Shown: in pieces, positions 49,865 through 58,599 of the stretch | Layout: each line of letters opens with the position of its first letter | Numbering within the stretch: the first letter of the stretch is position 1 | From: RDXT01 sp033765305 | GTDB lineage: Bacteria; Bacteroidota; Bacteroidia; J057 | NCBI GenBank assembly: GCA_033765305.1 | Contig: JANRID010000073.1 | Location: forward strand, 1-64,000 | Length of the DNA stretch: 64,000 nt | Direction: 5' to 3' | Position numbers and translations under genes: made by a program | Notes under the pieces: generated by a model | Told to the model about the DNA's origin: nothing | Databases searched by the model: none | Seen by the model: the letters and a program-made list of their open reading frames with translations, nothing else

Positions 49865-51196
49865 ATGTCTATCCTGATCCGCAACGCACGTATCCTGAAC
49901 GAAGGACAGATCACCGAAGGCGACCTGCTGGTCCGCCGCGACCGGATCGACCGCATCGGCGGCGCGATCTCCGCACCGGCAGCCGTCGAGATCGACGCCG
50001 CAGGCGCCTGGCTGATGCCCGGCGTCATCGACGACCAGGTGCATTTCCGCGAGCCCGGCCTGACGCACAAGGCAGATCTGACGACGGAATCGCGGGCTGC
50101 CGTGGCCGGCGGCATGACCACGTACATGGAAATGCCCAATACGCAGCCCCAGGCCGTTACCCAGGAGCTGCTGGCCGCCAAATACGCCCGCGCAGCGGAG
50201 GTTTCCCGCGCCAATTACTCCTTCTTCATGGGCGCCACCAACGGGAACCTGGATGAATTGCTGCGCACCGATCCGCAGTCGGTCTGCGGAATCAAGATTT
50301 TCATGGGCTCCTCCACCGGCAACATGCTCGTGGACGAGCCGTCCACGCTGGAATCGATTTTCCGCGAATCGCCTGTGCTGATTGCAGTGCACTGCGAAGA
50401 CGAACAGACGGTGCGCACTGCGCAGGCGGATTTTCAGGCACGCTACGGCGAGGCCATTCCGGTGGAGGCGCATCCGCTCATCCGCTCGCGGGAAGCCTGC
50501 CTGCGCTCGTCTTCGCTGGCGGTCTCGCTGGCGCAGCGCTACGGCACGCGCCTGCACGTGCTGCACATTTCGACGGCGGAGGAGCTGGCGCTCTTCCGCA
50601 ATGACCTCCCGCTGGAGGCCAAGCAGATCACGGCGGAGGCCTGCCTGCACCACCTCTGGTTCAGCGACGAGGACTATGCGCGCCTCGGCAGCCGCATCAA
50701 GTGGAATCCGGCGGTGAAGACCGCCGCCGACCGCAGCGCCATCCGCCAGGCGGTGCTGGATGGCCGCATCGATGTAATCGCGACCGACCACGCGCCGCAT
50801 ACGCTGGAGGAGAAGGCCCAGCCCTACCTGCGCTGCCCGTCGGGCGGGCCGCTGGTGCAGCACAGCCTGGTGGCCATGCTGGAGCTGGCCCGCGAGGGCT
50901 GGATCACGCCGCTGCAGGTGGCCGACAAGCTCAGCCATGCGCCGGCGCGCTGCTTCCGCATCCGCGAGCGCGGATTCATCCGCGAGGGCTACTTCGCCGA
51001 CCTGGTGCTCGTGGATCCGGACCGGCCCTGGACCGTAACGCCCGATACCTTATTATACAAGTGCGGCTGGTCGCCGCTGGAGGGGCAGGTCTTTCACGCC
51101 CAGGTGCGGAGCACCGTGGTCAGCGGGCAGCTCGCCTGGCACGAGGGGCAGGTGCAGGATCAGGTGCGCGGCCAGCGCATCAGCTTCGACCGCTGA
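49865..51196 (+). CDS. pyrC: Dihydroorotase
   Basis: Zinc amidohydrolase of pyrimidine synthesis, closing carbamoyl aspartate to dihydroorotate. The 443-residue protein starts MSILIRNARILNEGQITEGDLL. Metal-site region DDQVHFREPGLTHKADL has Gln in place of the first His of the usual HxH. Later metal/ligand segments are AVHCED, LHVLHIST and IDVIATDHAPHTLEEK. EMPNTQPQ and IKWNPAVK are also family marks. The Gln is unusual for a zinc site, though I recall Bacteroidota enzymes annotated as dihydroorotase sharing it, so activity remains to be shown. It overlaps the convergent gene that follows by 17 bp. Confidence 0.88.
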   Translation: MSILIRNARILNEGQITEGDLLVRRDRIDRIGGAISAPAAVEIDAAGAWLMPGVIDDQVHFREPGLTHKADLTTESRAAVAGGMTTYMEMPNTQPQAVTQELLAAKYARAAEVSRANYSFFMGATNGNLDELLRTDPQSVCGIKIFMGSSTGNMLVDEPSTLESIFRESPVLIAVHCEDEQTVRTAQADFQARYGEAIPVEAHPLIRSREACLRSSSLAVSLAQRYGTRLHVLHISTAEELALFRNDLPLEAKQITAEACLHHLWFSDEDYARLGSRIKWNPAVKTAADRSAIRQAVLDGRIDVIATDHAPHTLEEKAQPYLRCPSGGPLVQHSLVAMLELAREGWITPLQVADKLSHAPARCFRIRERGFIREGYFADLVLVDPDRPWTVTPDTLLYKCGWSPLEGQVFHAQVRSTVVSGQLAWHEGQVQDQVRGQRISFDR

Positions 51197-52763
51197 GCAC
51201 CTGCTCGACTGTGGAGCCGCTCAGCTTGACCATCGGATGCCGGGGCAGGAAGCTTTCCGGCGAATAGGCGCGTATGAGGGCCTGGAGGTCCTCCGGGCAT
51301 TTGATATCGCAGCTCAGGACATAGCCGACGGTCTCCATGGAATGCCCGGCGCGCTCCAGCATTCCGAGGATGACATCGAGGTGATCCGAGCTTTGCAGAA
51401 ATCGGAAGAATAGGGCGCGCTCAGCCTCCGTGATGTGTTGGCCCCGCTTGTCCAGGATCTCCAGCAGGCGCTTGCCCTCGATAAAAAAGGCCCAGCCTGC
51501 ATCCGGGATAAAAAACAGGAGCGCATGCGCGGGGCAGATCACCGGTTCCGCGTGTTCGTCCGGCTGGGCCGCGCTCAGCCGGGTCAGATCCATGGGCTCC
51601 TGCGTGAGCATCCAGCCCCGGCCTCCGGTAAGCTCCATCGCCAGGGGCTCCTGTCCGCGGATGATGCCCCGTGTGTGCTCCAGCAGGTCCGGCATGAGGG
51701 CAAAGGCCCCCTGCTGCATCTCCAGCGCGAGCTGGTGCAGCTTGTTTGCCGCATCCGGGATGTCCCGCTCGCTGAATGCCTGAAACGGCCCGGAAAAGTG
51801 CCAGCCCTGCTTCCAGGGCACGAGGCTGCCGAGGCAATACGTGCCCGGTGCCGTCATATGCGGGGACGGCGCCGGATCATCCGGCTCGAACTGCACGATG
51901 CAGGGCGGCAGGCCGAGGACCGGGCGGAACCGCAGCCGGGTATGCGATGCATCTTCCCATCCTTCCGATTGGTACAGGCTGGTCCGGAGCGGCGCCCAGT
52001 TCAGGAGCATCTGCGTATCTGCTTCGTCGGCATCGATGATATGAGGCAGCAGCTGCAGGGCAGTCACTGCCGACCAGATGCTCGGGGTATCGTGCGCGTC
52101 GCGGTCCAGCTCCATGAGTTCGCTCATCTGATCCTGCGGACGGCCGGCCATCTGCTGCTCGGCGCGGTGCAGCATCTGGCTGTGATGCCGGGGGCCGAAG
52201 AGGTACGAGTTCGTGTGCAGCCAGAGCAGCCGGTCCTTGAGCGACTGGTAGCTGCGGTTTTCGTCGAGGAGAAAGTCCGCGAGATAGTCGTTGGAGGGGG
52301 CCTGCATCCAGTAGCGGTCGATTACCCGCATGCAGTCGTCTGCCGGGATGATGATATGGAAGGGGGAATGCGGCGGTACAATCAGGCCGGGCCGCAGGAT
52401 CCGCAGCAGGCCCCACAGGAGGTAGGAGACCGCATATATCGAAGGCTCCGACTCCAGTTCGGTATCCTCCGGGACTTCCGGGAAAAACGGCACCTGGTAG
52501 TCCGGCCCGTAGCAGGCTGCATGGTGCTGAAGCAGCGCGCTCCAGATCCCCAGATCGGTGGCCAGATCCTCCACATAGCCGGAGAGGGACATGCCGATCA
52601 GCATGGCTTCGTACGGCTCCAGATCCAGGTCCTCGTCTGTGTTCATGGATTTCAGGGCCGTCTGAGCCAGTTCGTCGGCCAGGCGGCAGTAGAACAGGTC
52701 GCTCCCCCGCATCTTGAAGCCGGGGCGGGTGGCCGAGAACAGATCTTTGGAGACAATCTTCAT
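51180..52763 (-). CDS. Large conserved protein of unknown function (possibly DUF3843)
   Basis: A 527-residue soluble protein without signal or membrane segments. It starts MKIVSKDLFSATRPGFKMRGSDLFYCRLADELA. Its acidic, mostly helical sequence includes YEAMLIGMSLSGYVEDLATDLGIWSALLQHH, PFHIIIPADDCMRVIDRYWM and LHRAEQQMAGRPQDQMSELME. A mixed C-terminal half has FFIPDAGWAFFIEGKRLLEIL and ERAGHSMETVGYVLSCDI. It reminds me of the Bacteroidota-specific DUF3843 group; that assignment is tentative. No catalytic motif is visible. Its 3' end overlaps pyrC by 17 bp on the opposite strand. The start at 52763 suits relatives with a short MKI-type N-terminus. Confidence 0.75.
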   Translation of the reverse strand: MKIVSKDLFSATRPGFKMRGSDLFYCRLADELAQTALKSMNTDEDLDLEPYEAMLIGMSLSGYVEDLATDLGIWSALLQHHAACYGPDYQVPFFPEVPEDTELESEPSIYAVSYLLWGLLRILRPGLIVPPHSPFHIIIPADDCMRVIDRYWMQAPSNDYLADFLLDENRSYQSLKDRLLWLHTNSYLFGPRHHSQMLHRAEQQMAGRPQDQMSELMELDRDAHDTPSIWSAVTALQLLPHIIDADEADTQMLLNWAPLRTSLYQSEGWEDASHTRLRFRPVLGLPPCIVQFEPDDPAPSPHMTAPGTYCLGSLVPWKQGWHFSGPFQAFSERDIPDAANKLHQLALEMQQGAFALMPDLLEHTRGIIRGQEPLAMELTGGRGWMLTQEPMDLTRLSAAQPDEHAEPVICPAHALLFFIPDAGWAFFIEGKRLLEILDKRGQHITEAERALFFRFLQSSDHLDVILGMLERAGHSMETVGYVLSCDIKCPEDLQALIRAYSPESFLPRHPMVKLSGSTVEQVLSGRS

Positions 52764-52815
52764 AGGGCAGGCATCGGAGGAAATGGGGCGGAATCTGGAT
52801 GCGCAGGATGCGGAA

Positions 52816-52845
52816 ACGGCCTGCACCAGAACGGATGCAGGCCGT
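52816..52845 (-). terminator. Terminator of tpx
   Basis: A perfect 10-bp stem (ACGGCCTGCA with TGCAGGCCGT) and a 10-nt loop, 22 bp past the tpx stop, followed on the minus strand by TTTCC. Confidence 0.65.
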
Positions 52846-52866
52846 CCGGCAGGGAAGGCCCAGGGG

Positions 52867-53385
52867 TCAGCGGGCGAGCAGCCGGTCCACGACGGCGAGC
52901 GCCTTGTCGTACTGCGGCTCCTGGCCGATGGCGGGCACCAGCTCGGAGTAATGAATCTTCAGGGCTTCGTCCAGCACCAGCACGGCACGGGCCGAGAGGC
53001 CCTTCATGGCGCCTTCCTTGATCAGGGTGTTGTACTCCTGCACGAAGTCGTTGTAGCGGTAATCGGAGGCGACGCTCACATTCTGGATGCCTTCGGTCTC
53101 GCAGAAGCGGCGCATGGCGAAGTGCAGGTCCATCGACACGACGAGGCCGGTGACGCCTTCGCGCTGTGAGAGGGCTTCATTGAATTTCCGCGTTTCCATC
53201 TGGCATACGCCGGTATCGAGGCTGGGCACGGCGATGAGCACCTTGACCTTGCCTTTCACATCATCCACCAGGGTGCCTTCGGATCCGTCCGCTTTGACAT
53301 AGGTAAAATCCGGGGCCGTTTCCCCTACGGCAGGCAGCTTGCCTTTGATCTCGACCGGCTTGCCTTTAAATTCGACGGTTGTCAT
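52867..53385 (-). CDS. tpx: Thiol peroxidase (2-Cys peroxiredoxin Tpx)
   Basis: Removes hydroperoxides using thioredoxin as reductant. The 172-residue protein has APDFTYVKADGSEGTLVDD at the N-terminus. The peroxidatic Cys61 is in VPSLDTGVCQMETRKFNE, and the resolving Cys95 in MRRFCETEGIQNV, the spacing typical of atypical 2-Cys Tpx. LSARAVLVLDEALKIHYSELVP is the conserved C-terminal part. Usually cytosolic or periplasmic; no signal peptide is present here. It is monocistronic with its own terminator. Confidence 0.95.
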   Translation of the reverse strand: MTTVEFKGKPVEIKGKLPAVGETAPDFTYVKADGSEGTLVDDVKGKVKVLIAVPSLDTGVCQMETRKFNEALSQREGVTGLVVSMDLHFAMRRFCETEGIQNVSVASDYRYNDFVQEYNTLIKEGAMKGLSARAVLVLDEALKIHYSELVPAIGQEPQYDKALAVVDRLLAR

Positions 53386-53597
53386 GACAGTCTTGCGCTA
53401 AGGAATTTAAACGATGCGGCTAAGCTACTGAAATTTTTCCGTGCGAGGCATATCCGCCGGCCAAATCCGGCGGCACCGGATGCAGGAAGCAGTACCTGTT
53501 TGAGTATCAAATCATTGCAGCTGAATGGTTTTTTAGTAGCTTGCTGTAAGATTCCGGTGTCCCGGACGACTCATATTCCGGTTTTCAGCTTGTTCCT

Positions 53598-54098
53598 GTG
53601 AATCATCGCGAGCGCGAATTCGTCCAGCTGGTCACCCTGCACCAGGGCATCATCCACAAGGTCTGCAGCATGTACGCCGCGGACCGGGATGAGCGCAAGG
53701 ATCTGTTTCAGGAAATTGTGCTGCAGCTCTGGCGGGCCTTCGATTCGTTCGAAGGCCGCTCCAAGGTTTCCACGTGGATGTACCGCGTGGCCCTTAATAC
53801 TGCCATTTCCCGCCTCCGCAGCGCCCGCCGGCGCCCGCAGCCCGATGAGCTGTCGGAGCTGGCAATGGGGCTGCCCGCCCCGGAGCCGGACCCGGATCTC
53901 GCCGAAAAGCGCCAGGCGCTCTACCGCGCCATCGAGCAGCTCTCCGAAGTCGAAAAGGCTGTCGTCATGCTCTACCTCGAAGAGCACAGCTACGAGGAGA
54001 TCAGCGACATCATCGGCATTACCGTCAACCACGTCGGCGTCATGCTCAACCGGATCAAGGGCAAGCTCAAGAAAATTATGGTCCCGCTCTTTACCTAA
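53598..54098 (+). CDS. ECF RNA polymerase sigma factor
   Basis: A 166-residue sigma factor. Region 2 spans LVTLHQGIIHKVCSMYAADRDERKDLFQEIVLQLWRAF with SFEGRSKVSTWMYRVALNTA (the core-binding and -10 parts). Region 4 is AIEQLSEVEKAVVMLYLEEHSYEEISDIIGITVNHVGVMLNRIKGKLK, the helix-turn-helix. The start is a GTG at 53598; no better ATG lies in frame with the family start. It is followed 24 bp later by a gene for a membrane protein that probably acts as its regulator. Genes of this type in Bacteroidota often respond to surface or envelope stress. Confidence 0.9.
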   Translation: MNHREREFVQLVTLHQGIIHKVCSMYAADRDERKDLFQEIVLQLWRAFDSFEGRSKVSTWMYRVALNTAISRLRSARRRPQPDELSELAMGLPAPEPDPDLAEKRQALYRAIEQLSEVEKAVVMLYLEEHSYEEISDIIGITVNHVGVMLNRIKGKLKKIMVPLFT

Positions 54099-54122
54099 CC
54101 CTATGAACGTCAGGCCTTAGGC

Positions 54123-54749
54123 ATGGAAATAGAAGAACTGAAAGCACTCTGGCAGGCCGATACGGCCGCCCAGGCAAGCGCCCACCGCGTCAGCGAGCAG
54201 GATGTCCTGCATATGCTGGAGCGGCGCGCTTCCGTGGCGATGCGCCGGATCAACCGGAGCATCCTCATCGAGGTGGTGCTGCTGGTGATCGTGACCGGCC
54301 TCTCCGGCTGGTGGATCGCCGGCATGCCCGACGCCGAGCAGCCTGTCCGGATGCGCTGGGTGCTCGGCGCATTCGCCGCCGCGATGGCATTTTACGGATA
54401 CAAGTACTTCGCCCTCAACCGCATTCCCATCACGGAGCGGAACCTCTCCAGGGTGCTGCAGCGCCTCACGCGCCTGCTGCAGGTGTACATGAATGTCTAT
54501 TATGTCCTGATCGCCCTGCTGCCCCTCTCCTTCGGGTTCGGCATGTGGCAGGGCTTCAACATGGCCCTCGAAGCAGACGGCCGCGGCCTCGGAGATGTCT
54601 CCGCCAAAGGCTGGCTGCTGCTCGGCGGGGTATTCCTCGCCGGCAATGCGGTCTATCTGCCTTTCTGCCTCTGGTATGTGCGCATGCTCTACGGCCGCCA
54701 CTTCCGCGAACTGAAGCGCTGCTACCGCGAACTGATGGAGCAGCGCTGA
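54123..54749 (+). CDS. Four-helix membrane protein, probable sigma-factor partner
   Basis: A 208-residue protein. An N-terminal cytosolic helical part (MEIEELKALWQADTAAQ, VLHMLERRASVAMRRINRS) recalls short anti-sigma N-termini. It is followed by four membrane helices: ILIEVVLLVIVTGLSGWWIAG, WVLGAFAAAMAFYGYKYFAL, YMNVYYVLIALLPLSFGFGMW and GWLLLGGVFLAGNAVYLPFCLW. A basic C-terminal tail (RMLYGRHFRELKRCYRELMEQ) lies inside. It lacks a zinc-finger motif, so its role as anti-sigma is inferred from gene order. It begins 24 bp after the sigma factor stop and is surely co-transcribed. Confidence 0.82.
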   Translation: MEIEELKALWQADTAAQASAHRVSEQDVLHMLERRASVAMRRINRSILIEVVLLVIVTGLSGWWIAGMPDAEQPVRMRWVLGAFAAAMAFYGYKYFALNRIPITERNLSRVLQRLTRLLQVYMNVYYVLIALLPLSFGFGMWQGFNMALEADGRGLGDVSAKGWLLLGGVFLAGNAVYLPFCLWYVRMLYGRHFRELKRCYRELMEQR

Positions 54750-54775
54750 GCAGGCTGCATCGGCAGGGCTGAAAG

Positions 54776-55564
54776 TCAGTCGGCCAGGCTGATGCGCCAG
54801 AGCGTGATGCTCTGCTCCGCATAGCTGACCGTCACGGGCAGGTCCGGCGGGGTAATGGGCCGCGCCAGCACGTCCCGGTTGTCGAAGCCTTTGTAGAGCC
54901 GAAGCTCCATGCGGTTTTCGTAGCCGTCGTAGGTGTTGAGATAGGCTTCGGCAGCCTTGCGCACGGTCTCGAACGAAAACCAGTTGTCCGCATCGATCCG
55001 GTACAGCCAGAGTCCGAAGGCAAAGGAGCCCAGGTGCGCATCTTCGAATACCTCGGCATAGGCCGGCTCCAGCAGACGCGCCGCCAGCCGGGCCGCCTGG
55101 GCATTGCCGAAGGTCTCCAGGCAGATGGCTTCCACCCGCAGCGCCAGCAGGCGCTGCAGCCGTCCCGGGGTCTGCACCGTATCCTGAAATTTGCGCGGAT
55201 CCTCGATGTGGATGGAGTCGTACTGGAAGTCGAAGTTTTCGCCGATGATCCCCGCATACATCTGCCGCCGGAACAGCTCCGCAGCCGGAAAACGCTGCGC
55301 TTTGAGCAGGTCTTCGAGCTTGTCCTGCCCGAAGCCGGGCACTTCCTGCAGCTGGCTGAGGTGGGTGAAGCGGCGGCCCGGCAGCCGTCCGCGCAGTTCG
55401 AGGATGCGGGCAGCGACCATTCCGCCGATGCCCCGCTGCTGGGGCGTCTCGCCGCGCTCCTCGGCCGTAAGCATCAGGTCCTCAGGGCTTTCTGCCCGGT
55501 TGAGAAAGGTCAGGACGCGCTGCAGCATCCAGGGTTCAGGCTGGCTGGGGATGGCAAATGGCAT
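54776..55564 (-). CDS. Helix-hairpin-helix protein (ComEA-like motif)
   Basis: A 262-residue soluble protein. Residues about 40-90 hold two helix-hairpin-helix units: GIGGMVAARILELRGRLPGRRFTHLSQLQEVPGFGQDKLEDLLK, where GIGG and PGFGQ are the turns, as in ComEA-type DNA-binding proteins. The remaining ~170 residues are alpha/beta (FDFQYDSIHIEDPRKFQDTV; FAFGLWLYRIDADNWFSFETV) and have no match I can name. No signal peptide is visible. It converges with the sigma-partner gene 26 bp away. The product may bind DNA nonspecifically, but its function is unknown. Confidence 0.8.
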   Translation of the reverse strand: MPFAIPSQPEPWMLQRVLTFLNRAESPEDLMLTAEERGETPQQRGIGGMVAARILELRGRLPGRRFTHLSQLQEVPGFGQDKLEDLLKAQRFPAAELFRRQMYAGIIGENFDFQYDSIHIEDPRKFQDTVQTPGRLQRLLALRVEAICLETFGNAQAARLAARLLEPAYAEVFEDAHLGSFAFGLWLYRIDADNWFSFETVRKAAEAYLNTYDGYENRMELRLYKGFDNRDVLARPITPPDLPVTVSYAEQSITLWRISLAD

Positions 55565-55689
55565 AGGGGGAAGATTGCGGATTTCAGGTAAAGATAGGCT
55601 GCCCAGATGAAGGGAGTATTAAGCCAGGCCAGGATCTTCCCGGAACCGTCCCTTCCGGCCCGCCCCTGCCCGCCCATTTCGCCCAAAGC

Positions 55690-55721
55690 AAAACCCGCAG
55701 CACCCTTCCGGGCCTGCGGGT
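55690..55721 (-). terminator. Terminator of the beta-barrel receptor gene
   Basis: An 8-bp stem ACCCGCAG / CTGCGGGT (55693-55700, 55714-55721) with a 13-nt loop. The minus-strand transcript continues TTTTGCTTTG. It lies 32 bp past the receptor stop. Confidence 0.7.
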
Positions 55722-55752
55722 ACCGAACACAGCAATCTGTATCGCAGGCGCG

Positions 55753-58554
55753 TCAGCCTCCATTCATCCGCATCATCATGCGCGGCCCGCCGGGCGGTCC
55801 GCCGCTGTTGCCGAAGCCGGACAGGCTGTAGCTGAGCGTCAGCAGCGCATAGCGCGCCAGCGTGACCGTGCGCACCTCTTCCACATACGTCAGATCGGCG
55901 GAACGGGAAATGCCCTGGTTCTGGTTCAGCAGGTCGAAGGCCGAGAGCTCCACCGCCAGGCGGTTTTTCATCAGGTAGCGGCTGATGCCGGCCGTCAGCA
56001 GGGGCACCGACTGGGCCTCGCCGAAGGTTTCGCCGCCGTAGATGGACCAGTCCAGGCCGCTGCGGAGCATCCACCTGGAAGCAGGCTTCACCATCAGGTC
56101 GGCGGTGTAGCGCTGGTTGAGGAAGCTGCGGTTGAACTCCGCATTCTCCGAGTAGCGGGCGGTGTTGTAGCTCAGATTGGCCGCCGCCGACACATCGACG
56201 AGCTTCTTGTTGCGGTTTTCCAGGCGCAGCTCGCCGGAGGCGGTCACCCGGTCGGCTGTATTCTGGCGCTGGTTTACAAAGGCGATGCCCCGGTTGTAGG
56301 AGAGGTTGGTATTGAGCGACATGCGCAGCTTCAGGGGCTTGACGGGCGTGCTGAACGACGCGAAGGCCGTCAGGCGCCAGGCCTCGTCGGTGTTGACCGG
56401 CGTGCGGATCTGCCGCAGCAGCGAATCCACCGAGATGGCATCCACAATGCTCTGCTGGGTGTAGGTGGCGCGCACCATGGCGAAGAAGCTCATGAACGTA
56501 AACGGATCGTAGAGCATGAGCCGGGTAGAGAGGGTATGCGCATATTCGGGGCGCAGCTCCGGATTGCCGGCATACACATTCAGCGGGTCGCGGTTGTCCA
56601 CGGCAGGCGAAAGCTGCTGCACGCTGGGCTCGGTGACCTGGGTTTCGTACTCGGTGGAGAGGGATTTGGTATTGGCAAAGCGGTAGGTGTACTCCATGCC
56701 GGGCAGGAGGTAGCTGAAGGTCTGGCGGATGGTGTCGCCGAGCGAGATCAGGTCGCCGCGCAGCAGGGCGCGCTGCCCGTCGAGATTGGCCTGGAAATTG
56801 GCCTTGCTGCCGCTGAAAATCAGGCGCAGGCCGCCGCGGTCATAGGTAAAGCCGCGCAGGTACTGGTTGCTCAGGCCCGCATTGAAGCGGCGCTCCGGCA
56901 GGAGGTCGTACACCTCCTGATCCGATTCGTCGGTGTAGTTGCGGTGCGCGTAGGAGCCCTGCAGGTAGAGATTGCTGCCGAGGGGCTCCATATACGTCAG
57001 CTCGCCGCCGTAGGCGATCTGGCTGGCGCGCTGGCTTTGGTCCTGAAGCAGGGTGTCGAGCAGCGGGGTGCCCTGCGGCGGAAACAGGCGGTTGATGGAC
57101 GACAGGCCGCTGTGCTGGCGGCTGAGCTGCCCGCTGGCCAGGGCTTCGACGCCCAGGTTGCGGCCGGCTTTGCCGAGGCGGAGCTGGTAATTGAGGCTGA
57201 GCTCGCCGTCCATCCGCGTGCCGTCCTGATCCGTGCTGCGGTCGTTGCCGGACTGGATCTGATTTTCGGGCGTCAGGGAGATGCGGCTGGCGGAGGATTC
57301 GGAATAGCTGTCGTTCCAGCCCAGGCGGGTGCGCAGGGTAAGGCGCTGGAGGGAATCGGCCTTGTAGCGCAGGGTGGAATTGAAGCGGTGGTTGTAGGCG
57401 GCGGAATACTGCGCCGAGGTGTCCTGGGTAATAAAGGAGCGTTCGCCGGTGAACTGCTCGCGGTAGGTGTACTGGTCCAGGGTGCGGCCCACGCCGCTGA
57501 AGAAGTAGCTGGCGTTGAATTCGGTTTTTTTGCTGAGGTCGTAGCTCAGGTTCAGGCCGCCGCTGCCGGTGGTCACGAAGCCGTTGCCGAGGCCGCTGCC
57601 GAGCGGCAGCCCGGTGGCGTTGTTGCTGCCGTCGATGCGGATGATGCCGCCCCGGCCTCCGCCCATGCCCTGTCCGCCCATGAAATTGAAATAGTCTTCA
57701 AAGGTGAATCCCTGCTGGTTGGTGTTGTTGAGCATGCCCAGCGCGGAGATTTTGACCTTCGGGGCGAAGCGGTTCACGTTTCCTTTGAAGGTAAAACGGT
57801 TCGAAGTGCCGTATCCGCCCGTTGCATTGCCGAATACGCCCTGTTTTTTGTCGTCTTTGAGGGTCAGGTTGATGGTTTTCTCCCGTTCGCCGTCGTCCAC
57901 CCCCGTAAACCGGGCGGCTTCTGAGCGTTCGTCGAAGATCTGCACCTTGTTGATGGCATCTGCGGGCAGATTCCGGGTGGCGATCTTGGGGTCGGTCCCG
58001 AAAAACTCTTTTCCGTCCACCAATACCCGTCGCACGTCTTCGCCCTGGGCCTTGATGCTGCCGTCGGTGGCTACTTCCACGCCCGGCAGCTTCTTCAGCA
58101 GGTCTTCCACCACGGCATTGGGCTGGGTGGCGAAGGAGCCCGCGTTGTACTCGACGGTGTCCTTGCGGATGAGGATGGGCGTCTGTTCCGCTTCGATGGT
58201 GACGGCATCCAGGGTGACCGCCCGGCTCAGCAGGGCGATGGGCGGCAGGGCCAGGGTACCTTCGGTGCCGGCGATGCGGAGGGGCTGGGCCGCCTGCTCA
58301 TAGCCCATGAGGCTGACAATCAGCCGGTACTCGCCGGCAGGAGCCCGGCGGAGGAGAAAAGTGCCTGCGGCATTGCTCGCGCCGAAGCTGGTCAGCACGG
58401 AGTCTTTCGCGCGCAGGAGGGTCACGGTGGCGCCCGGAAGCGGGGCGCCGGTACTGTCGGTTACCGTGCCGGTGAGGGTCACGGTCTGGGCGCCCAGGCG
58501 CGCTGCTCCGAGGAGCAGCATCGCCAGCAGCGCAAATATCAGGCGGGAGTTCAT
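55753..58554 (-). CDS. Outer-membrane beta-barrel (TonB-receptor-like) protein with carboxypeptidase-like N-domain
   Basis: A 933-residue outer-membrane protein. A signal peptide (MNSRLIFALLAMLLLGAARLGAQ) is followed by a carboxypeptidase-regulatory-like beta-sandwich (VTLTGTVTDSTGAPLPGATVTLLR, residues 24-110). A plug-like segment (EAEQTPILIRKDTVEYNAGSF, VVEDLLKKLPGVEVATDGSI, RRVLVDGKEFFGTDPKIATRNLPADAINKVQIFD) comes next. The long barrel of repeated aromatic strands (RFTFKGNVNRFAPKVKISAL and more) ends in Gly/Pro/Met-rich sequence (GGPPGGPRMMMRMNGG). It is the common partner of GLPGLI proteins, whose gene lies 45 bp upstream. Substrate unknown; the Gly-rich tail is odd for a barrel end. Confidence 0.92.
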   Translation of the reverse strand: MNSRLIFALLAMLLLGAARLGAQTVTLTGTVTDSTGAPLPGATVTLLRAKDSVLTSFGASNAAGTFLLRRAPAGEYRLIVSLMGYEQAAQPLRIAGTEGTLALPPIALLSRAVTLDAVTIEAEQTPILIRKDTVEYNAGSFATQPNAVVEDLLKKLPGVEVATDGSIKAQGEDVRRVLVDGKEFFGTDPKIATRNLPADAINKVQIFDERSEAARFTGVDDGEREKTINLTLKDDKKQGVFGNATGGYGTSNRFTFKGNVNRFAPKVKISALGMLNNTNQQGFTFEDYFNFMGGQGMGGGRGGIIRIDGSNNATGLPLGSGLGNGFVTTGSGGLNLSYDLSKKTEFNASYFFSGVGRTLDQYTYREQFTGERSFITQDTSAQYSAAYNHRFNSTLRYKADSLQRLTLRTRLGWNDSYSESSASRISLTPENQIQSGNDRSTDQDGTRMDGELSLNYQLRLGKAGRNLGVEALASGQLSRQHSGLSSINRLFPPQGTPLLDTLLQDQSQRASQIAYGGELTYMEPLGSNLYLQGSYAHRNYTDESDQEVYDLLPERRFNAGLSNQYLRGFTYDRGGLRLIFSGSKANFQANLDGQRALLRGDLISLGDTIRQTFSYLLPGMEYTYRFANTKSLSTEYETQVTEPSVQQLSPAVDNRDPLNVYAGNPELRPEYAHTLSTRLMLYDPFTFMSFFAMVRATYTQQSIVDAISVDSLLRQIRTPVNTDEAWRLTAFASFSTPVKPLKLRMSLNTNLSYNRGIAFVNQRQNTADRVTASGELRLENRNKKLVDVSAAANLSYNTARYSENAEFNRSFLNQRYTADLMVKPASRWMLRSGLDWSIYGGETFGEAQSVPLLTAGISRYLMKNRLAVELSAFDLLNQNQGISRSADLTYVEEVRTVTLARYALLTLSYSLSGFGNSGGPPGGPRMMMRMNGG

Positions 58555-58599
58555 GGAAAAATCGGGTAAGGATGAGGGAAACTGGAGCGGAACGGCAGG

